NCBI GenBank assembly: GCA_045587545.1
Contig: JAZNCN010000010.1
Location: forward strand, 177,033-241,032
Length of the DNA stretch: 64,000 nucleotides
Origin: Caccoplasma_A sp045587545
GTDB lineage: Bacteria > Bacteroidota > Bacteroidia > Bacteroidales > G3-4614
Direction of reading: 5' to 3'
A program made the position numbers and the translations under genes. Shown piece by piece: positions 8,598-17,636 of the stretch (positions within the stretch are counted from its first letter, which is position 1; each line of letters starts with the position of its first letter). The notes beneath the pieces are model-generated. The model was not told the origin of the DNA. It did not search any database and saw nothing but the letters and a program-made list of their open reading frames with translations.

Positions 8598-10244
8598 CTA
8601 TTTCTTACGAATTTCGTAGCGTTTAATTTTACCACTAATTGTTTTGGGTAACTCATCAACAAACTCAACCACACGGGGATATTTGTATGGGGCAGTGGTA
8701 CGTTTAACGTGGTCTTGAATCTCTTTAATAAGCTCTGCTCCTGCTTTGTTTTTATACTCTTTTGAAAGAACAATAGTAGCTTTAACCACTTGTCCGCGAA
8801 CTTCATCGGGAACTCCTGTTATGGCGCATTCAACTACTGCAGGGTGTGTCATCAATGCACTCTCAACTTCAAAGGGACCAATACGATAACCCGACGATTT
8901 GATTACATCATCGGCACGTCCAACAAACCAGAAGTAACCATCTTCATCGCGCCATGCCACATCGCCTGTATAGTATATTCCGTCGTGATGAGCCTCTTGA
9001 GTAAGTTCTGGGTTACGATAGTATCCCATAAACAAGCCAAGAGGTTTACCTTTATCTGTACGAATTACAAGTTGCCCTTGTTCTCCGTCCTCAGCCCAAC
9101 GTCCGTCGGCAGTTAAAAGGTCAATATCATATTGAGGGTTACGAACTCCCATTGAACCCGGTTTTGGGGTTATCCATGGGTAAGTTGCAACGGTAAGAGT
9201 AGTTTCGGTCTGTCCAAATCCCTCCATAAGTTTTATCCCTGTTAAGCGATAGAACTCATCATATACTTTGGGATTTAATGCCTCTCCGGCTATAGTACAA
9301 TATTTTAACGATGAAATATCATATTTTGTAAGGTCCTCTTTAATGAAGAAACGGAAGACTGTTGGAGGTGCGCAGAACGATGTAATTTTGTATTTGCTTA
9401 TCATCTTAAGCACATCATCGCCCTCAAACTTCTCAAAATCGTATGTAAATACGGTTGCTCCTGCAATCCATTGTCCGTATAGTTTTCCCCATACTGCTTT
9501 ACCCCAACCTGTGTCGGCAAGAGTTAGATGCAGGCTATCCTCTTTAAGGTTATGCCAATAAGAACCTGTTATTATGTGTGCCAAAGGATAGGTAAAGTCG
9601 TGGATAACCATTTTGGGGTTACCTGTTGTCCCTGATGTGAAGTACATCAAAGATATATCATCATTCTTATTGGGGTTTTGAGGCTTTACAAAAGGGGTAG
9701 CCTCCTTAATGCCTTTATGGAAATCTTCCCAACCTTCTGGTATTTTAGGTCCTATTGATATGCATTTTTGTAGAGATGGAGATTTTTCTATTGAGTTATT
9801 AACATGGTTTATAACTATATCGTCTCCAACAGCCACAATAGCTTTTATATCAGCCGCATTACAGCGGTATATTATATCTTTTTCGGTTAGCAGGTGTGTT
9901 GCAGGGATAACTACCGCACCAAGTTTGTGAAGAGCAACTATTGAGAACCAAAATTCATAGCGGCGTTTTAATATAAGCATAACCATATCGCCATGCCCTA
10001 TTCCCAAAGAGCTGAAATATGAAGCTGTTTTGTCGCTTTCACGTTTCATGTCGGCAAAGGTAAAGTCGATATGCTCGCCTTCGCTACTAACCCAAGTCAT
10101 TGCTATTTTATTAGGTTCTTTCTCTGCCCAAGCATCTACAATATCGTATCCAAAGTTAAAGTTTTCAGGAACGTTAACTTTATAGTTCTTCATAAAGTCC
10201 TCTTGTGAAGAGAACGATGTTTGATTTAAATATTTTTCTAACAT
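8598..10244 (-). CDS. AMP-forming acyl-CoA synthetase (acetyl-CoA synthetase-like)
   Basis: The protein should activate a carboxylic acid with ATP and CoA through an acyl-AMP. It has the AMP-binding core motif YFTSGTTGNPK (about residue 200), MEGFGQTETT (about 340), GDVAWRDEDGYFWFVGRADD (about 430) and the C-terminal catalytic Lys region PKTISGKIKRYEIR. At 548 residues it matches medium-chain or short-chain acyl-CoA synthetases better than the 650-residue acetyl-CoA synthetase Acs. It lies 23 bases after an XRE-cupin regulator, a pairing that suggests the regulator senses its substrate or product. The exact acid is unknown. Confidence 0.9.
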   Translation of the reverse strand: MLEKYLNQTSFSSQEDFMKNYKVNVPENFNFGYDIVDAWAEKEPNKIAMTWVSSEGEHIDFTFADMKRESDKTASYFSSLGIGHGDMVMLILKRRYEFWFSIVALHKLGAVVIPATHLLTEKDIIYRCNAADIKAIVAVGDDIVINHVNNSIEKSPSLQKCISIGPKIPEGWEDFHKGIKEATPFVKPQNPNKNDDISLMYFTSGTTGNPKMVIHDFTYPLAHIITGSYWHNLKEDSLHLTLADTGWGKAVWGKLYGQWIAGATVFTYDFEKFEGDDVLKMISKYKITSFCAPPTVFRFFIKEDLTKYDISSLKYCTIAGEALNPKVYDEFYRLTGIKLMEGFGQTETTLTVATYPWITPKPGSMGVRNPQYDIDLLTADGRWAEDGEQGQLVIRTDKGKPLGLFMGYYRNPELTQEAHHDGIYYTGDVAWRDEDGYFWFVGRADDVIKSSGYRIGPFEVESALMTHPAVVECAITGVPDEVRGQVVKATIVLSKEYKNKAGAELIKEIQDHVKRTTAPYKYPRVVEFVDELPKTISGKIKRYEIRKK

Positions 10245-10267
10245 ATTTCAAGTGGGTTACCCCTTTT

Positions 10268-10822
10268 TTACATTATTATTGCAAGAAATTTAACGGACTT
10301 GCCGTCCAATGCTTTCATTCCGTGAGGACGTTGAGCATCAAAATAGATACTATCTCCCTCATTCAAGATTATCTCTTTACCTGCTATTTTTAATAGCATA
10401 CGTCCTTCAATAACAATATTAAACTCTTGTCCGGAGTGAGTATTCTCATTTATAGGAGTATCTTCATCTTTAGGTTCAACTGTTACAATAAAGGGGTCTG
10501 CTTTACGGTTACGGAACCCGGCTCCTAACGATTGATATTTATATGCTTTTGTACGTTCAACAGCGGCACCTTGCCCTTTACGAGTTAAGAAGTAACTGCT
10601 CATATGAGGCTCGTCGCCAAACATAAGAACTGATAAATCAACACCGCAACTTTGACTTATTTTATGTAAAACACTTACGGGTATGTCAACTCTGCCCGAT
10701 TCGTAGTTGATATATTCGCTCTCATCAATGCCACTCATCTGTGCCATTTCAGCAGGAGTAATATCTAAGGCATCGCGTAAACCTTTTAACCTTGTGGTTA
10801 TTTGTATTATTTGCTCATTCAT
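10268..10822 (-). CDS. XRE-family regulator with C-terminal cupin domain
   Basis: This is a 184-residue DNA-binding regulator. A helix-turn-helix of the Cro/CI type occupies about residues 5-65 (LRDALDITPAEMAQMSGIDESEYINYESGR), and a small cupin barrel about 110-180 (SGQEFNIVIEGRMLLKIAGKEIILNEGDSIYFDAQRPHGM). In this class the cupin usually binds a small effector. It is the first gene of the unit with the acyl-CoA ligase and proB, so local control of the ligase is likely. A -7 box precedes it at 10851-10858. The family is clear; effector and operators are unknown. Confidence 0.9.
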   Translation of the reverse strand: MNEQIIQITTRLKGLRDALDITPAEMAQMSGIDESEYINYESGRVDIPVSVLHKISQSCGVDLSVLMFGDEPHMSSYFLTRKGQGAAVERTKAYKYQSLGAGFRNRKADPFIVTVEPKDEDTPINENTHSGQEFNIVIEGRMLLKIAGKEIILNEGDSIYFDAQRPHGMKALDGKSVKFLAIIM

Positions 10823-10850
10823 AATATAAAACTATTACGTTTTCAAGTCG

Positions 10851-10858
10851 CAAATTTA
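10851..10858 (-). promoter_or_regulatory. -7 promoter element of the XRE-ligase-proB unit
   Basis: TAAATTTG on the minus strand, 29 bases before the regulator start. Confidence 0.45.
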
Positions 10859-10935
10859 TAAAAAATAAGCGAAAATGTTACATTTTATTCTTTATATAGA
10901 TTTTAAATTTGTTAATTCTTTAGAAAAGATTTTTT

Positions 10936-11229
10936 TTATTTTTTACAATTCTTTCGTTCTTTGAAATATTTGCTTAAATTTTTTATTCCTGAAACACCAA
11001 GAATGGTAAGACCTGCGTATTGTGAGGTTTTTGCCAATCCAAAAAATATCACCCATAATACGCCTTTGAGAGTAGCACTTAAGGGAAGTGCCATTTGTAC
11101 AAAAGAGATAATATAGAAAGGTATGCACAATGCCAAGATAATTATTCCTGTTTTAGGTGATAATCTTTTTAAATAGACAACTATTTTTGAAAAAATTTTT
11201 TTAATGTACTCTTTAGTGCGTTTGATCAT
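10936..11229 (-). CDS. Small inner-membrane protein of unknown function
   Basis: This 97-residue, very basic protein has two hydrophobic segments, about residues 28-50 (GIIILALCIPFYIISFVQMAL) and 55-82, flanked by Lys-rich ends. I do not recognise the family. It follows the radical SAM gene by 28 bases on the same strand and is probably cotranscribed. The reading frame is kept by its membrane pattern and tight spacing; no function is claimed. Confidence 0.65.
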   Translation of the reverse strand: MIKRTKEYIKKIFSKIVVYLKRLSPKTGIIILALCIPFYIISFVQMALPLSATLKGVLWVIFFGLAKTSQYAGLTILGVSGIKNLSKYFKERKNCKK

Positions 11230-11257
11230 TATCTCTTTATTTTTGAGAGTATGTTTA

Positions 11258-12037
11258 TTATCCCGACACAGAAACTCTAAATCCTAACTCCTCTAATTTT
11301 GAGGATATTGTGTTAAGTTCTTGCAATGATACTTTCTCTAAATCTTTTTCAGGAGTATCGCGGTCAATGGTATATATCATTATCATTTTGGGGTTAAGCT
11401 CTTTTACCGCTTCAAACCAGGCCGATAACTCTTCTTCTGTAGTATTGTCTATTTTTTCTCCGTTGTGTGAGCCGCGTAAAAACATTGTTTGTAGGGTAAA
11501 GTTTCCGTTGAACCTTTTCAACCCCTCAATGTGCTGGCGAGCTGTGAGTGTTGAGTTGTTAGGGGCATTTATAAGCTTGAACGTTTTGTCTATTGCAGAA
11601 TCGAGTTTCAGAATATTGTTATCTACTCTGTTTAATGCTCTAAATACTGAGTCGTCTGTAACACGTGTTCCGTTTGAGAGTACCGATATTTTTACCTCAG
11701 GGTAGTAGGTGTTGCGTAACTCTATTGTGTCGGATATTATTTCTTCAAATTCAGGGTTGAGAGTGGGTTCTCCGTTTCCTGCAAAGGTTATTACGTTTAA
11801 CTCCTCTCCAGCCTCTTTCATTGTTGATAGGCGTTGTTGCAATGCTTCGCAAACTTGGGCGCGCGTGTGAAGAGTTTTATCTCCTCGTCGTTCGCTGTTA
11901 TATCCACATTCGCAATATATGCAGTCGAATGAACATACTTTCCCATAAGTGGGTAGCAGATTTACACCTAACGATATTCCCAAGCGACGGCTGCGAATGG
12001 GACCGAATATTATATCTTCAAATAGTTTTGTTGACAT
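11258..12037 (-). CDS. Radical SAM protein (COG0731-like)
   Basis: The [4Fe-4S]-binding motif CxxxCxxC is seen as CSFDCIYC at about residues 34-41, after GPIRSRRLGISLGVNLLP, a beginning typical of the COG0731 group related to the wybutosine enzyme TYW1. Further conserved pieces are TFAGNGEPTLNPEF (SAM-binding GEP motif) and the strand ISVLSNGT. At 259 residues it contains only the radical SAM barrel. The reaction is unknown. It leads a short unit with a small membrane protein, and a possible -7 box (TAATTTTG) lies on the minus strand at 12089-12096. Confidence 0.88.
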   Translation of the reverse strand: MSTKLFEDIIFGPIRSRRLGISLGVNLLPTYGKVCSFDCIYCECGYNSERRGDKTLHTRAQVCEALQQRLSTMKEAGEELNVITFAGNGEPTLNPEFEEIISDTIELRNTYYPEVKISVLSNGTRVTDDSVFRALNRVDNNILKLDSAIDKTFKLINAPNNSTLTARQHIEGLKRFNGNFTLQTMFLRGSHNGEKIDNTTEEELSAWFEAVKELNPKMIMIYTIDRDTPEKDLEKVSLQELNTISSKLEELGFRVSVSG

Positions 12038-12155
12038 CTTAATAATTTATAAAACGAAGAAATCTTCTCCTCAATAACAAATTAGGAGCAAAATTAGTTA
12101 TTTTCAATAAAATTAAAACACCTTATGATAAATATCTATTACCTTTACACCCAAA

Positions 12156-12779
12156 ATGAAGAGGGTTATAGCCTACATAGTAACTGTTATTTTGTTGTTA
12201 TTGGTTTTTGAAGCAAGAGCCGATGGCACAACCAATCCATATCTTAACAGATACTCAATATTCAGCGAACCCTATTTGGCAATAATAGAGACAGGCGATA
12301 CGGTCATTATGGTGGATATAAGAACCGTTGTTTGTATGCCCGAGTATAAATTTAAGAAAAAGAGAGACGAAAAGTTTTATTGGAAAACCGTCAGAGATGT
12401 AAAGAAAACTCTACCGTATGCTAAAATGGTAAGGGCTGCTCTTATTGAAACGTATGAGTATGTACAAACTATTCCCGAGGAGCAGCGTGCGGCACACCTT
12501 AAACAAATGGAGAAGGATATTTTTCATGAATACAAACCGGTACTCAAGGATTTTACATATTCACAAGCAAAAATGCTTATTTTGTTGATTGACCGTGAAT
12601 GTAATCAGAACTCCCATAATATTATTAAAGCCTTTTTAGGAGGTTTCAGGGCAGGCTTTTGGCAGACATTCGGCAGAATGTTCGGTTTAAATCTGAAAGA
12701 TGACTATGAACCTGACAAGAAAGAGAAAGACCGAATAATTGAACGCGTTTGCATATTGGTTGAGAGCGGAATGCTTTAA
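12156..12779 (+). CDS. DUF4294 family protein, probably exported
   Basis: This 207-residue protein has an N-terminal hydrophobic signal (VIAYIVTVILLLLVFEARA). The body matches the Bacteroidetes DUF4294 pattern: a short strand with ETGDTVIMVDIRTV, then KKRDEKFYWKTVRDVKKTLPYAKMVRAAL, and a helical region FTYSQAKMLILLIDRECNQNSHNIIKAFLGGFRAGFWQ. Function is unknown; in this phylum the family is widespread and usually near housekeeping genes. It is transcribed alone, divergent from the radical SAM gene, and is followed by a terminator. Confidence 0.82.
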   Translation: MKRVIAYIVTVILLLLVFEARADGTTNPYLNRYSIFSEPYLAIIETGDTVIMVDIRTVVCMPEYKFKKKRDEKFYWKTVRDVKKTLPYAKMVRAALIETYEYVQTIPEEQRAAHLKQMEKDIFHEYKPVLKDFTYSQAKMLILLIDRECNQNSHNIIKAFLGGFRAGFWQTFGRMFGLNLKDDYEPDKKEKDRIIERVCILVESGML

Positions 12780-12845
12780 AGAGTTGTTATTTGTCGGTTT
12801 CGTAACCTCAACCGCCCTACGGATAGTTTTATTTGTTATAAATAT

Positions 12846-12886
12846 AATAGTCCCTTTTGAACCTTTAGGCTTTAAAAGGGACTATT
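12846..12886. terminator. Terminator between DUF4294 gene and nagA
   Basis: A 13-bp perfect stem (12846-12858 with 12874-12886), AATAGTCCCTTTT paired with its complement, lies between convergent genes. Confidence 0.75.
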
Positions 12887-13018
12887 TATGATGGTTCAGG
12901 GGTATCAAATTTATATATTGTAAGTTTCAATTTTGGACTTTTAATCTACAACCCCCTTATTTTTCCTAAAAACTAACAGCTACCTCAAAGAGGCAGCGAA
13001 GTTGACAACCAACAACTT

Positions 13019-13040
13019 TGTTGTGGCAAGAGCCACAACA
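13019..13040 (-). terminator. Hairpin just after nagA stop
   Basis: A 9-bp stem (TGTTGTGGC with GCCACAACA) and a 4-base loop start four bases beyond the nagA stop. No T-run follows, so termination is uncertain. It sits within the CTAACAACT-type repeat area. Confidence 0.4.
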
Positions 13041-13043
13041 CTA

Positions 13044-14207
13044 TTAAAGGTTATAAGTTCCTTCAACAAGGTCGCCCATTGCCCATACTGCACGTATGTT
13101 CAAATCCTCGTCAAGAATCATTATATCTGCATCTTTGTCTTTCTGTAGTGAACCTTTACGGTCATATACGTTCATAATCTTAGCAGGAGTCTCAGAAGCC
13201 ATACGTATTGCATCGTCCAAAGGAATTTCTGCTTTTTGTACCAATGTGCGTATTAAACGGTCCATTGTTGCAACTGAGCCTGCAAGAGCAGTGCGGTCGG
13301 CAAGTTTACATACGCCATCTTCAATAATTACGCGTGGGTCAAAAGCTGTTGTGCTGTTGCTTGCCGCACATGCAAGCGCATCGGTGATAACACAAGCACG
13401 CTCAACTCCTTTAATATGGTGTATCAAACGTAATATTGTGGGTGGTACGTGAATTCCGTCGGCAACAACCTCAACAGTCATATCTTCGTGTAGATATATA
13501 CTCTCTACTGTGCCTTCGTATTTATACTCACGGCGTTTGTGGAATCCCGGCATTGCATTATAGAAGTGAGTTGCGTGGGTATAACCGTTTTTGTGAGCTG
13601 CATGAATATCGTCATACTCGGCTTGAGTGTGTGCTACTGATGCAAGAATACCTTTTGAGGTGATATATTTACCAAATTGCATTGCTCCGGGAAGTTCGGG
13701 AGCAGCGTCCCAACGTTTAATACAGTTCCACTTCTCTACAAGGGGAATATATTCGTTAGGGTCGGGGTTTTTAATATTTTCTGGAATCTGACCACCTGCC
13801 ATAGCCATATTTAGGTAGTGTCCCTCAAGGTGAAGACCAAGTACAGGACTGTTAGGCTCTGCCATAAGTTTGGTACATACCTCAGCCGCAGCCTCAATCA
13901 TAGGAACTGTTGATGATGACAAAGTTGGGAAAATACTTGTTGTTCCGTGTTTCATGTGAGCCTTAATTGCTCCACGGAAAGCCTCTTCAGTACCCTCCAT
14001 AAAATCGCAACCACCACCTCCATGAATGTGTATTTCAACACCTCCGGGCACTACATACATACCCTTAGCATCAATTACCTCTGCTCCAATTACAGCAAGG
14101 TCACAGTTTGTAACCTCAAGAATTTTGTTATCGCGTATAATAACAGAACCGTCCTTTAACCAACCTTGAGGGGTCAGAATCTTAGCATTAATAATTTGTT
14201 TAAGCAT
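13044..14207 (-). CDS. nagA: N-acetylglucosamine-6-phosphate deacetylase
   Basis: NagA converts GlcNAc-6-phosphate to glucosamine-6-phosphate and acetate, in the cytoplasm. The amidohydrolase barrel shows the motifs EIHIHGGGGCDFMEG (about residue 57), HLEGHYLN (about 127, family metal-binding Glu), SVAHTQAEYDD, HATHFYNAM (about 215) and ITDALAC (catalytic Asp, about 274). At 387 residues it has the usual length. It works with NagB (40185-40994) to feed amino sugars released by enzymes such as the GH84 hexosaminidase into glycolysis. It is monocistronic, with its promoter at 14290-14297. Confidence 0.96.
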   Translation of the reverse strand: MLKQIINAKILTPQGWLKDGSVIIRDNKILEVTNCDLAVIGAEVIDAKGMYVVPGGVEIHIHGGGGCDFMEGTEEAFRGAIKAHMKHGTTSIFPTLSSSTVPMIEAAAEVCTKLMAEPNSPVLGLHLEGHYLNMAMAGGQIPENIKNPDPNEYIPLVEKWNCIKRWDAAPELPGAMQFGKYITSKGILASVAHTQAEYDDIHAAHKNGYTHATHFYNAMPGFHKRREYKYEGTVESIYLHEDMTVEVVADGIHVPPTILRLIHHIKGVERACVITDALACAASNSTTAFDPRVIIEDGVCKLADRTALAGSVATMDRLIRTLVQKAEIPLDDAIRMASETPAKIMNVYDRKGSLQKDKDADIMILDEDLNIRAVWAMGDLVEGTYNL

Positions 14208-14289
14208 AATATTGTGTTAATTGTTGTTTTTCAATTGTTTAGGCGGGCGAGGCATTGCAAAGTGCAAAAGTCATAACGTTCGTCAACTG

Positions 14290-14297
14290 CAAAGGTA
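14290..14297 (-). promoter_or_regulatory. -7 promoter element of nagA
   Basis: TACCTTTG on the minus strand, 83 bases before the nagA start, in the 147-base spacer to the MFS gene. Confidence 0.5.
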
Positions 14298-14354
14298 TTT
14301 AAATAATTGTTTATAAACGATTATTTTCAACTTTTTTTAAAGAAGTGGTTGTTT

Positions 14355-15548
14355 TTATCTCAATCTGTTCTTTATAAAATATGGAGCAGCAACTTTTCTA
14401 AACTGTAAGAGTGCAAATGATATTAATACTACTCCTACCATATATGCTGCTCTATAACTATGCAAATCGGCAATTGCTCCGCCTACTACAACTCCTATTC
14501 CAACACCAACGTCCCACGATGTCAGATATGTTGAGTTTGCAGTACTTCGGCGGTCAGATGGTGCAAGGTTTATAAACATAGTTTGCACCGATGGGCAAAT
14601 CATTCCATATGAGAATCCCAATACAAAGGCTGATGCATAAAAGGCTATTGGAATTGCAAGGAATATAAACATTGCATAACCTATAAAAAGTCCTATCATT
14701 CCTGCAGTTATAAGTTGAATAACTCTGTCCTTTCGTAAGTGAGGGCCGTTGCTTATTCGTGCACTTATCAAGCCTAATGCCATAAGCATAAAGAAGGGCC
14801 CTGTACTGTTATCAATGCCCACTTCATCGCGAGCATATACGGCTAAGTAGGTCGATAATATTCCGTAACTGAACGAGAGTAACATAAATGTTATGCTTTC
14901 GTGTGTGCCTTTCAATAAGAAAAATCTGTCAAGAGATATCGGTTTGCGTTCAGCCATAGAGGCTTTTGCTCTTTTATGTTGTTGGGGCATTTTTACACTT
15001 GCCACAAGAATAAATCCAATAAAGCAGGCAATAAGGGCACAAATAAAGAGTGCATTATAGGAGTCAAAAAAGTTGTAAACCGTAAATGATATTGTAGGGC
15101 CTAAAGCCATACCAATGTTGTTACTTATGCCATAATATCCTATCCCTTCGTTCCTTCGTGATGGGGCAAGAACATCTATTGCCACAGTGCTGTTAGCAAC
15201 GGTTATAAATCCGAATATAAGTCCATGTATAGCTCTGATTACGGCAAATATAATCATATTGCCCGGTATCAGATATGTACAAAATGTGAGAGTAAAAAGT
15301 CCGTAAAATATCAACTGCATAGGGTGGCGAGGAAGGGTATCTAATATAAACCCTGCAAATGGTCGTATTATTAATGCAGTTATGGTGTATAAAGATAATA
15401 CCACTCCGATTTCGGTATGAGTTGCAGTATACTCTTGCTGCATATATATTGGGAGTATGGGCAGTATTGTAAAGAAGGCAAAGAATAGTAAAAAGTTTCC
15501 TGCCAACACCAACAGAAAGTCTCTATTAAATAATTTTTCTTGCTCCAT
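14355..15548 (-). CDS. MFS transporter
   Basis: This 397-residue inner-membrane protein has twelve predicted hydrophobic segments and the MFS loop signature in the form RPFAGFILDTLPRHP (about residues 61-75). The second half includes YLTSWDVGVGIGVVVGGAIADLHSYRAAY. It resembles the drug- or sugar-efflux-like MFS group, but the substrate cannot be inferred. It is the last gene of the dapB-lepB-wbqC unit, 12 bases after wbqC. Confidence 0.88.
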   Translation of the reverse strand: MEQEKLFNRDFLLVLAGNFLLFFAFFTILPILPIYMQQEYTATHTEIGVVLSLYTITALIIRPFAGFILDTLPRHPMQLIFYGLFTLTFCTYLIPGNMIIFAVIRAIHGLIFGFITVANSTVAIDVLAPSRRNEGIGYYGISNNIGMALGPTISFTVYNFFDSYNALFICALIACFIGFILVASVKMPQQHKRAKASMAERKPISLDRFFLLKGTHESITFMLLSFSYGILSTYLAVYARDEVGIDNSTGPFFMLMALGLISARISNGPHLRKDRVIQLITAGMIGLFIGYAMFIFLAIPIAFYASAFVLGFSYGMICPSVQTMFINLAPSDRRSTANSTYLTSWDVGVGIGVVVGGAIADLHSYRAAYMVGVVLISFALLQFRKVAAPYFIKNRLR

Positions 15549-15560
15549 TGAAAACTATTT

Positions 15561-16181
15561 TTACAATTGACGCGGAGTATCCATCAGCAAAAATATGCTC
15601 TCAGGTCCCATATTAAAGAGAAGGTCAAATATTGAGAGGTCGGGTATAAATCCATGTCTTTGTGAAAATACCTGATAGTATGGTAATAATTTTTCTTGTT
15701 CAAAAACAGGTAGTTTTGGGTGTATTATTTCTCGCAAATCAATGTCGCCTTCTTGAGGTTTTATATACTCTTGGCTATACTCTATTTGAGGTTTTATATT
15801 TAGCAATGAGCAAATGGTATTCTGTAGCTCAATATTAAAATCGTATAAAAACTCAAATTTATGTGGTTCAAAGAATGGTCGCAACTCCTCTTCGTAATAT
15901 TCAAAATATGGCGATGATTGATATGCCGAATATATAGCATTCCAATGCAGATGTTGCCAATTGTCGTGCGATGATATTCTGACATCTCGTGTAAGCGCTT
16001 TCCCACTCGATTTTTCTACAGGAATACTTAAGGTCATAACCCCTGCTTCGGTAGCTATTCGGCATCTGTTTCTGTAACTCTGCTTCTGATAATTACAACA
16101 ACTCTCTATTGTTACGGGGTGGTTGTTAAGCACTCTGTAATACGATATTGGAGCAGAGTATGAAGGGGTTAATATAATCAT
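15561..16181 (-). CDS. WbqC-like family protein
   Basis: This 206-residue protein matches the WbqC-like family: a start with LTPSYSAPISYYRVL, then ESCCNYQKQSYRNRCRIATEAGVMTLSIPVEK and WQHLHWNAIYSAYQSSPYFEYYEEELRPFF. Members are found in O-antigen clusters and, in Bacteroidetes, beside lepB and dapB as here. Biochemical function is not established. It sits 7 bases after lepB, so it is cotranscribed. Confidence 0.88.
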   Translation of the reverse strand: MIILTPSYSAPISYYRVLNNHPVTIESCCNYQKQSYRNRCRIATEAGVMTLSIPVEKSSGKALTRDVRISSHDNWQHLHWNAIYSAYQSSPYFEYYEEELRPFFEPHKFEFLYDFNIELQNTICSLLNIKPQIEYSQEYIKPQEGDIDLREIIHPKLPVFEQEKLLPYYQVFSQRHGFIPDLSIFDLLFNMGPESIFLLMDTPRQL

Positions 16182-16188
16182 GCCAAAA

Positions 16189-17625
16189 CTATTTTACCAA
16201 CTCTTCAACCGAGCGGAACAGACGGTTAAATCTGATACCTCCGTTAAAGATACTCTTGTCGGGGTCAAGTGATAGCCATACAAATAGAGGTTTGCCTACG
16301 ATGTGGTCTTCGGGGACAAATCCCCAATAGCGGCTGTCGGCAGAGTTGTCGCGGTTATCGCCTAACATATAGTAGTAGTCCATTTTGAATGTATAACTAT
16401 CTGCAGGCTTGCCGTTTATATATATCTTACCATCTTTTACGGCAGTATCATTTCCTTCGTAATTTCGTATAACTCTTTCATATATATCCCAATTGTCAGA
16501 AGTAAGAGCAATTGTTGCTCCTCTTTGAGGAATCCATAATGGACCATAATTTGCACGGCTCCATTTCCTTACTCCTAATGGATATACTTCTCCTCCGAAA
16601 AGGTCGCCCGGCTCTTGAACTATTTTTGCCACTACCGGCATTGAGTTCAATTTCTCTATTGCCTCATTTGTAAGAGGCATACGATATACAGGATTGTATA
16701 CACCTTGTTCGTTTGTCTCAAATCCCAAGTATCTAAGAATATCGTTATATCTGTAATCGTTTATTATTGCTGTGCGGTCGGCAACCGATACTCCTAACTC
16801 TTCAAACTGTTTATCTGTTAATCTGAGGTCAGGGCGCGATAACATAACGTAATAGTTGAACTGTAAATTTGTCGGGTTTTCAGCAGCTATTGAGTTTATA
16901 TATATCTGATTATTTCGTATCTCAAAAGTGTCTCCCGGCATACCTACGCATCGTTTAACGTAGTTTTCGCGACGGTCAACGGGACGATAAATAATATCCC
17001 CGAAGATATCTTTATTTTTTAGTATAAACTCTTTACCTTCGCTATAGCATAACGAGTAGTAGTCTGGGTTCGCAACTTTTGTGGTGACAGTATCTCCTGC
17101 GGGAAAGTTAAAAACTACAATATCGCCACGTTTTATCTCTCCGGTGCCTTTTAATCTTTTGTAATCTAATTGAGGGTTCTCAATATATGATTTACAATTG
17201 AGTATGGGCATGGTGTGTTGTGCTAACGGAAAAGATAGCGGAGTCATGGGAACTCTTGGCCCATAACTCAATTTGCTGACTAATAGATAATCGCCAACCA
17301 ACAGCGATTTTTCAAGTGAAGAAGAGGGGATTTTGTAGTTTTGAAAAATAAAGTTGTTTATTAAATATACGGCTACAAGTGCGTAAAGGATAGCATCTGT
17401 CCACTCAAATACCTTACGCAGTGTAGGATTTTTAATTTTTCTCCATGCCCTCCAAGGTATATACTCGGTTAAGTATATATCAACAAACAGAATAAGTAAA
17501 AATAACAAATAGTAATTGCTACACCAAATTGTAAACGCAATTAAAAGCAGTGATGCGAGAGAGAAACGTATCCATCTCGATTTTTTTATCCCTGCAAAAC
17601 GATTTCTTTTTTTATTATCTTCCAT
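16189..17625 (-). CDS. lepB: Signal peptidase I, long Bacteroidetes type
   Basis: LepB removes signal peptides from exported proteins at the periplasmic face of the inner membrane. Hydrophobic segments lie at about residues 20-52 and 75-92. The catalytic Ser box is IPSSSLEKSLLVGDYLLVSK (Ser 103 by alignment with the SGSM motif) and the general-base Lys lies in NYVKRCVGMPGD (Lys 224). The closing box is LGDNRDNSADSRYWGFVPE. At 478 residues it is longer than enterobacterial LepB, with extra sequence between the Ser and Lys boxes and between the Lys box and LGDNRDNS. It overlaps neither neighbour; spacing to dapB is 11 bases. Confidence 0.95.
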   Translation of the reverse strand: MEDNKKRNRFAGIKKSRWIRFSLASLLLIAFTIWCSNYYLLFLLILFVDIYLTEYIPWRAWRKIKNPTLRKVFEWTDAILYALVAVYLINNFIFQNYKIPSSSLEKSLLVGDYLLVSKLSYGPRVPMTPLSFPLAQHTMPILNCKSYIENPQLDYKRLKGTGEIKRGDIVVFNFPAGDTVTTKVANPDYYSLCYSEGKEFILKNKDIFGDIIYRPVDRRENYVKRCVGMPGDTFEIRNNQIYINSIAAENPTNLQFNYYVMLSRPDLRLTDKQFEELGVSVADRTAIINDYRYNDILRYLGFETNEQGVYNPVYRMPLTNEAIEKLNSMPVVAKIVQEPGDLFGGEVYPLGVRKWSRANYGPLWIPQRGATIALTSDNWDIYERVIRNYEGNDTAVKDGKIYINGKPADSYTFKMDYYYMLGDNRDNSADSRYWGFVPEDHIVGKPLFVWLSLDPDKSIFNGGIRFNRLFRSVEELVK

Positions 17626-17636
17626 CTCCCTATTTG

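Noticed and set aside
11310..11705. 131-codon plus-strand frame
   Set aside because: Antisense to the radical SAM gene, whose motifs are clear; no recognisable protein features.
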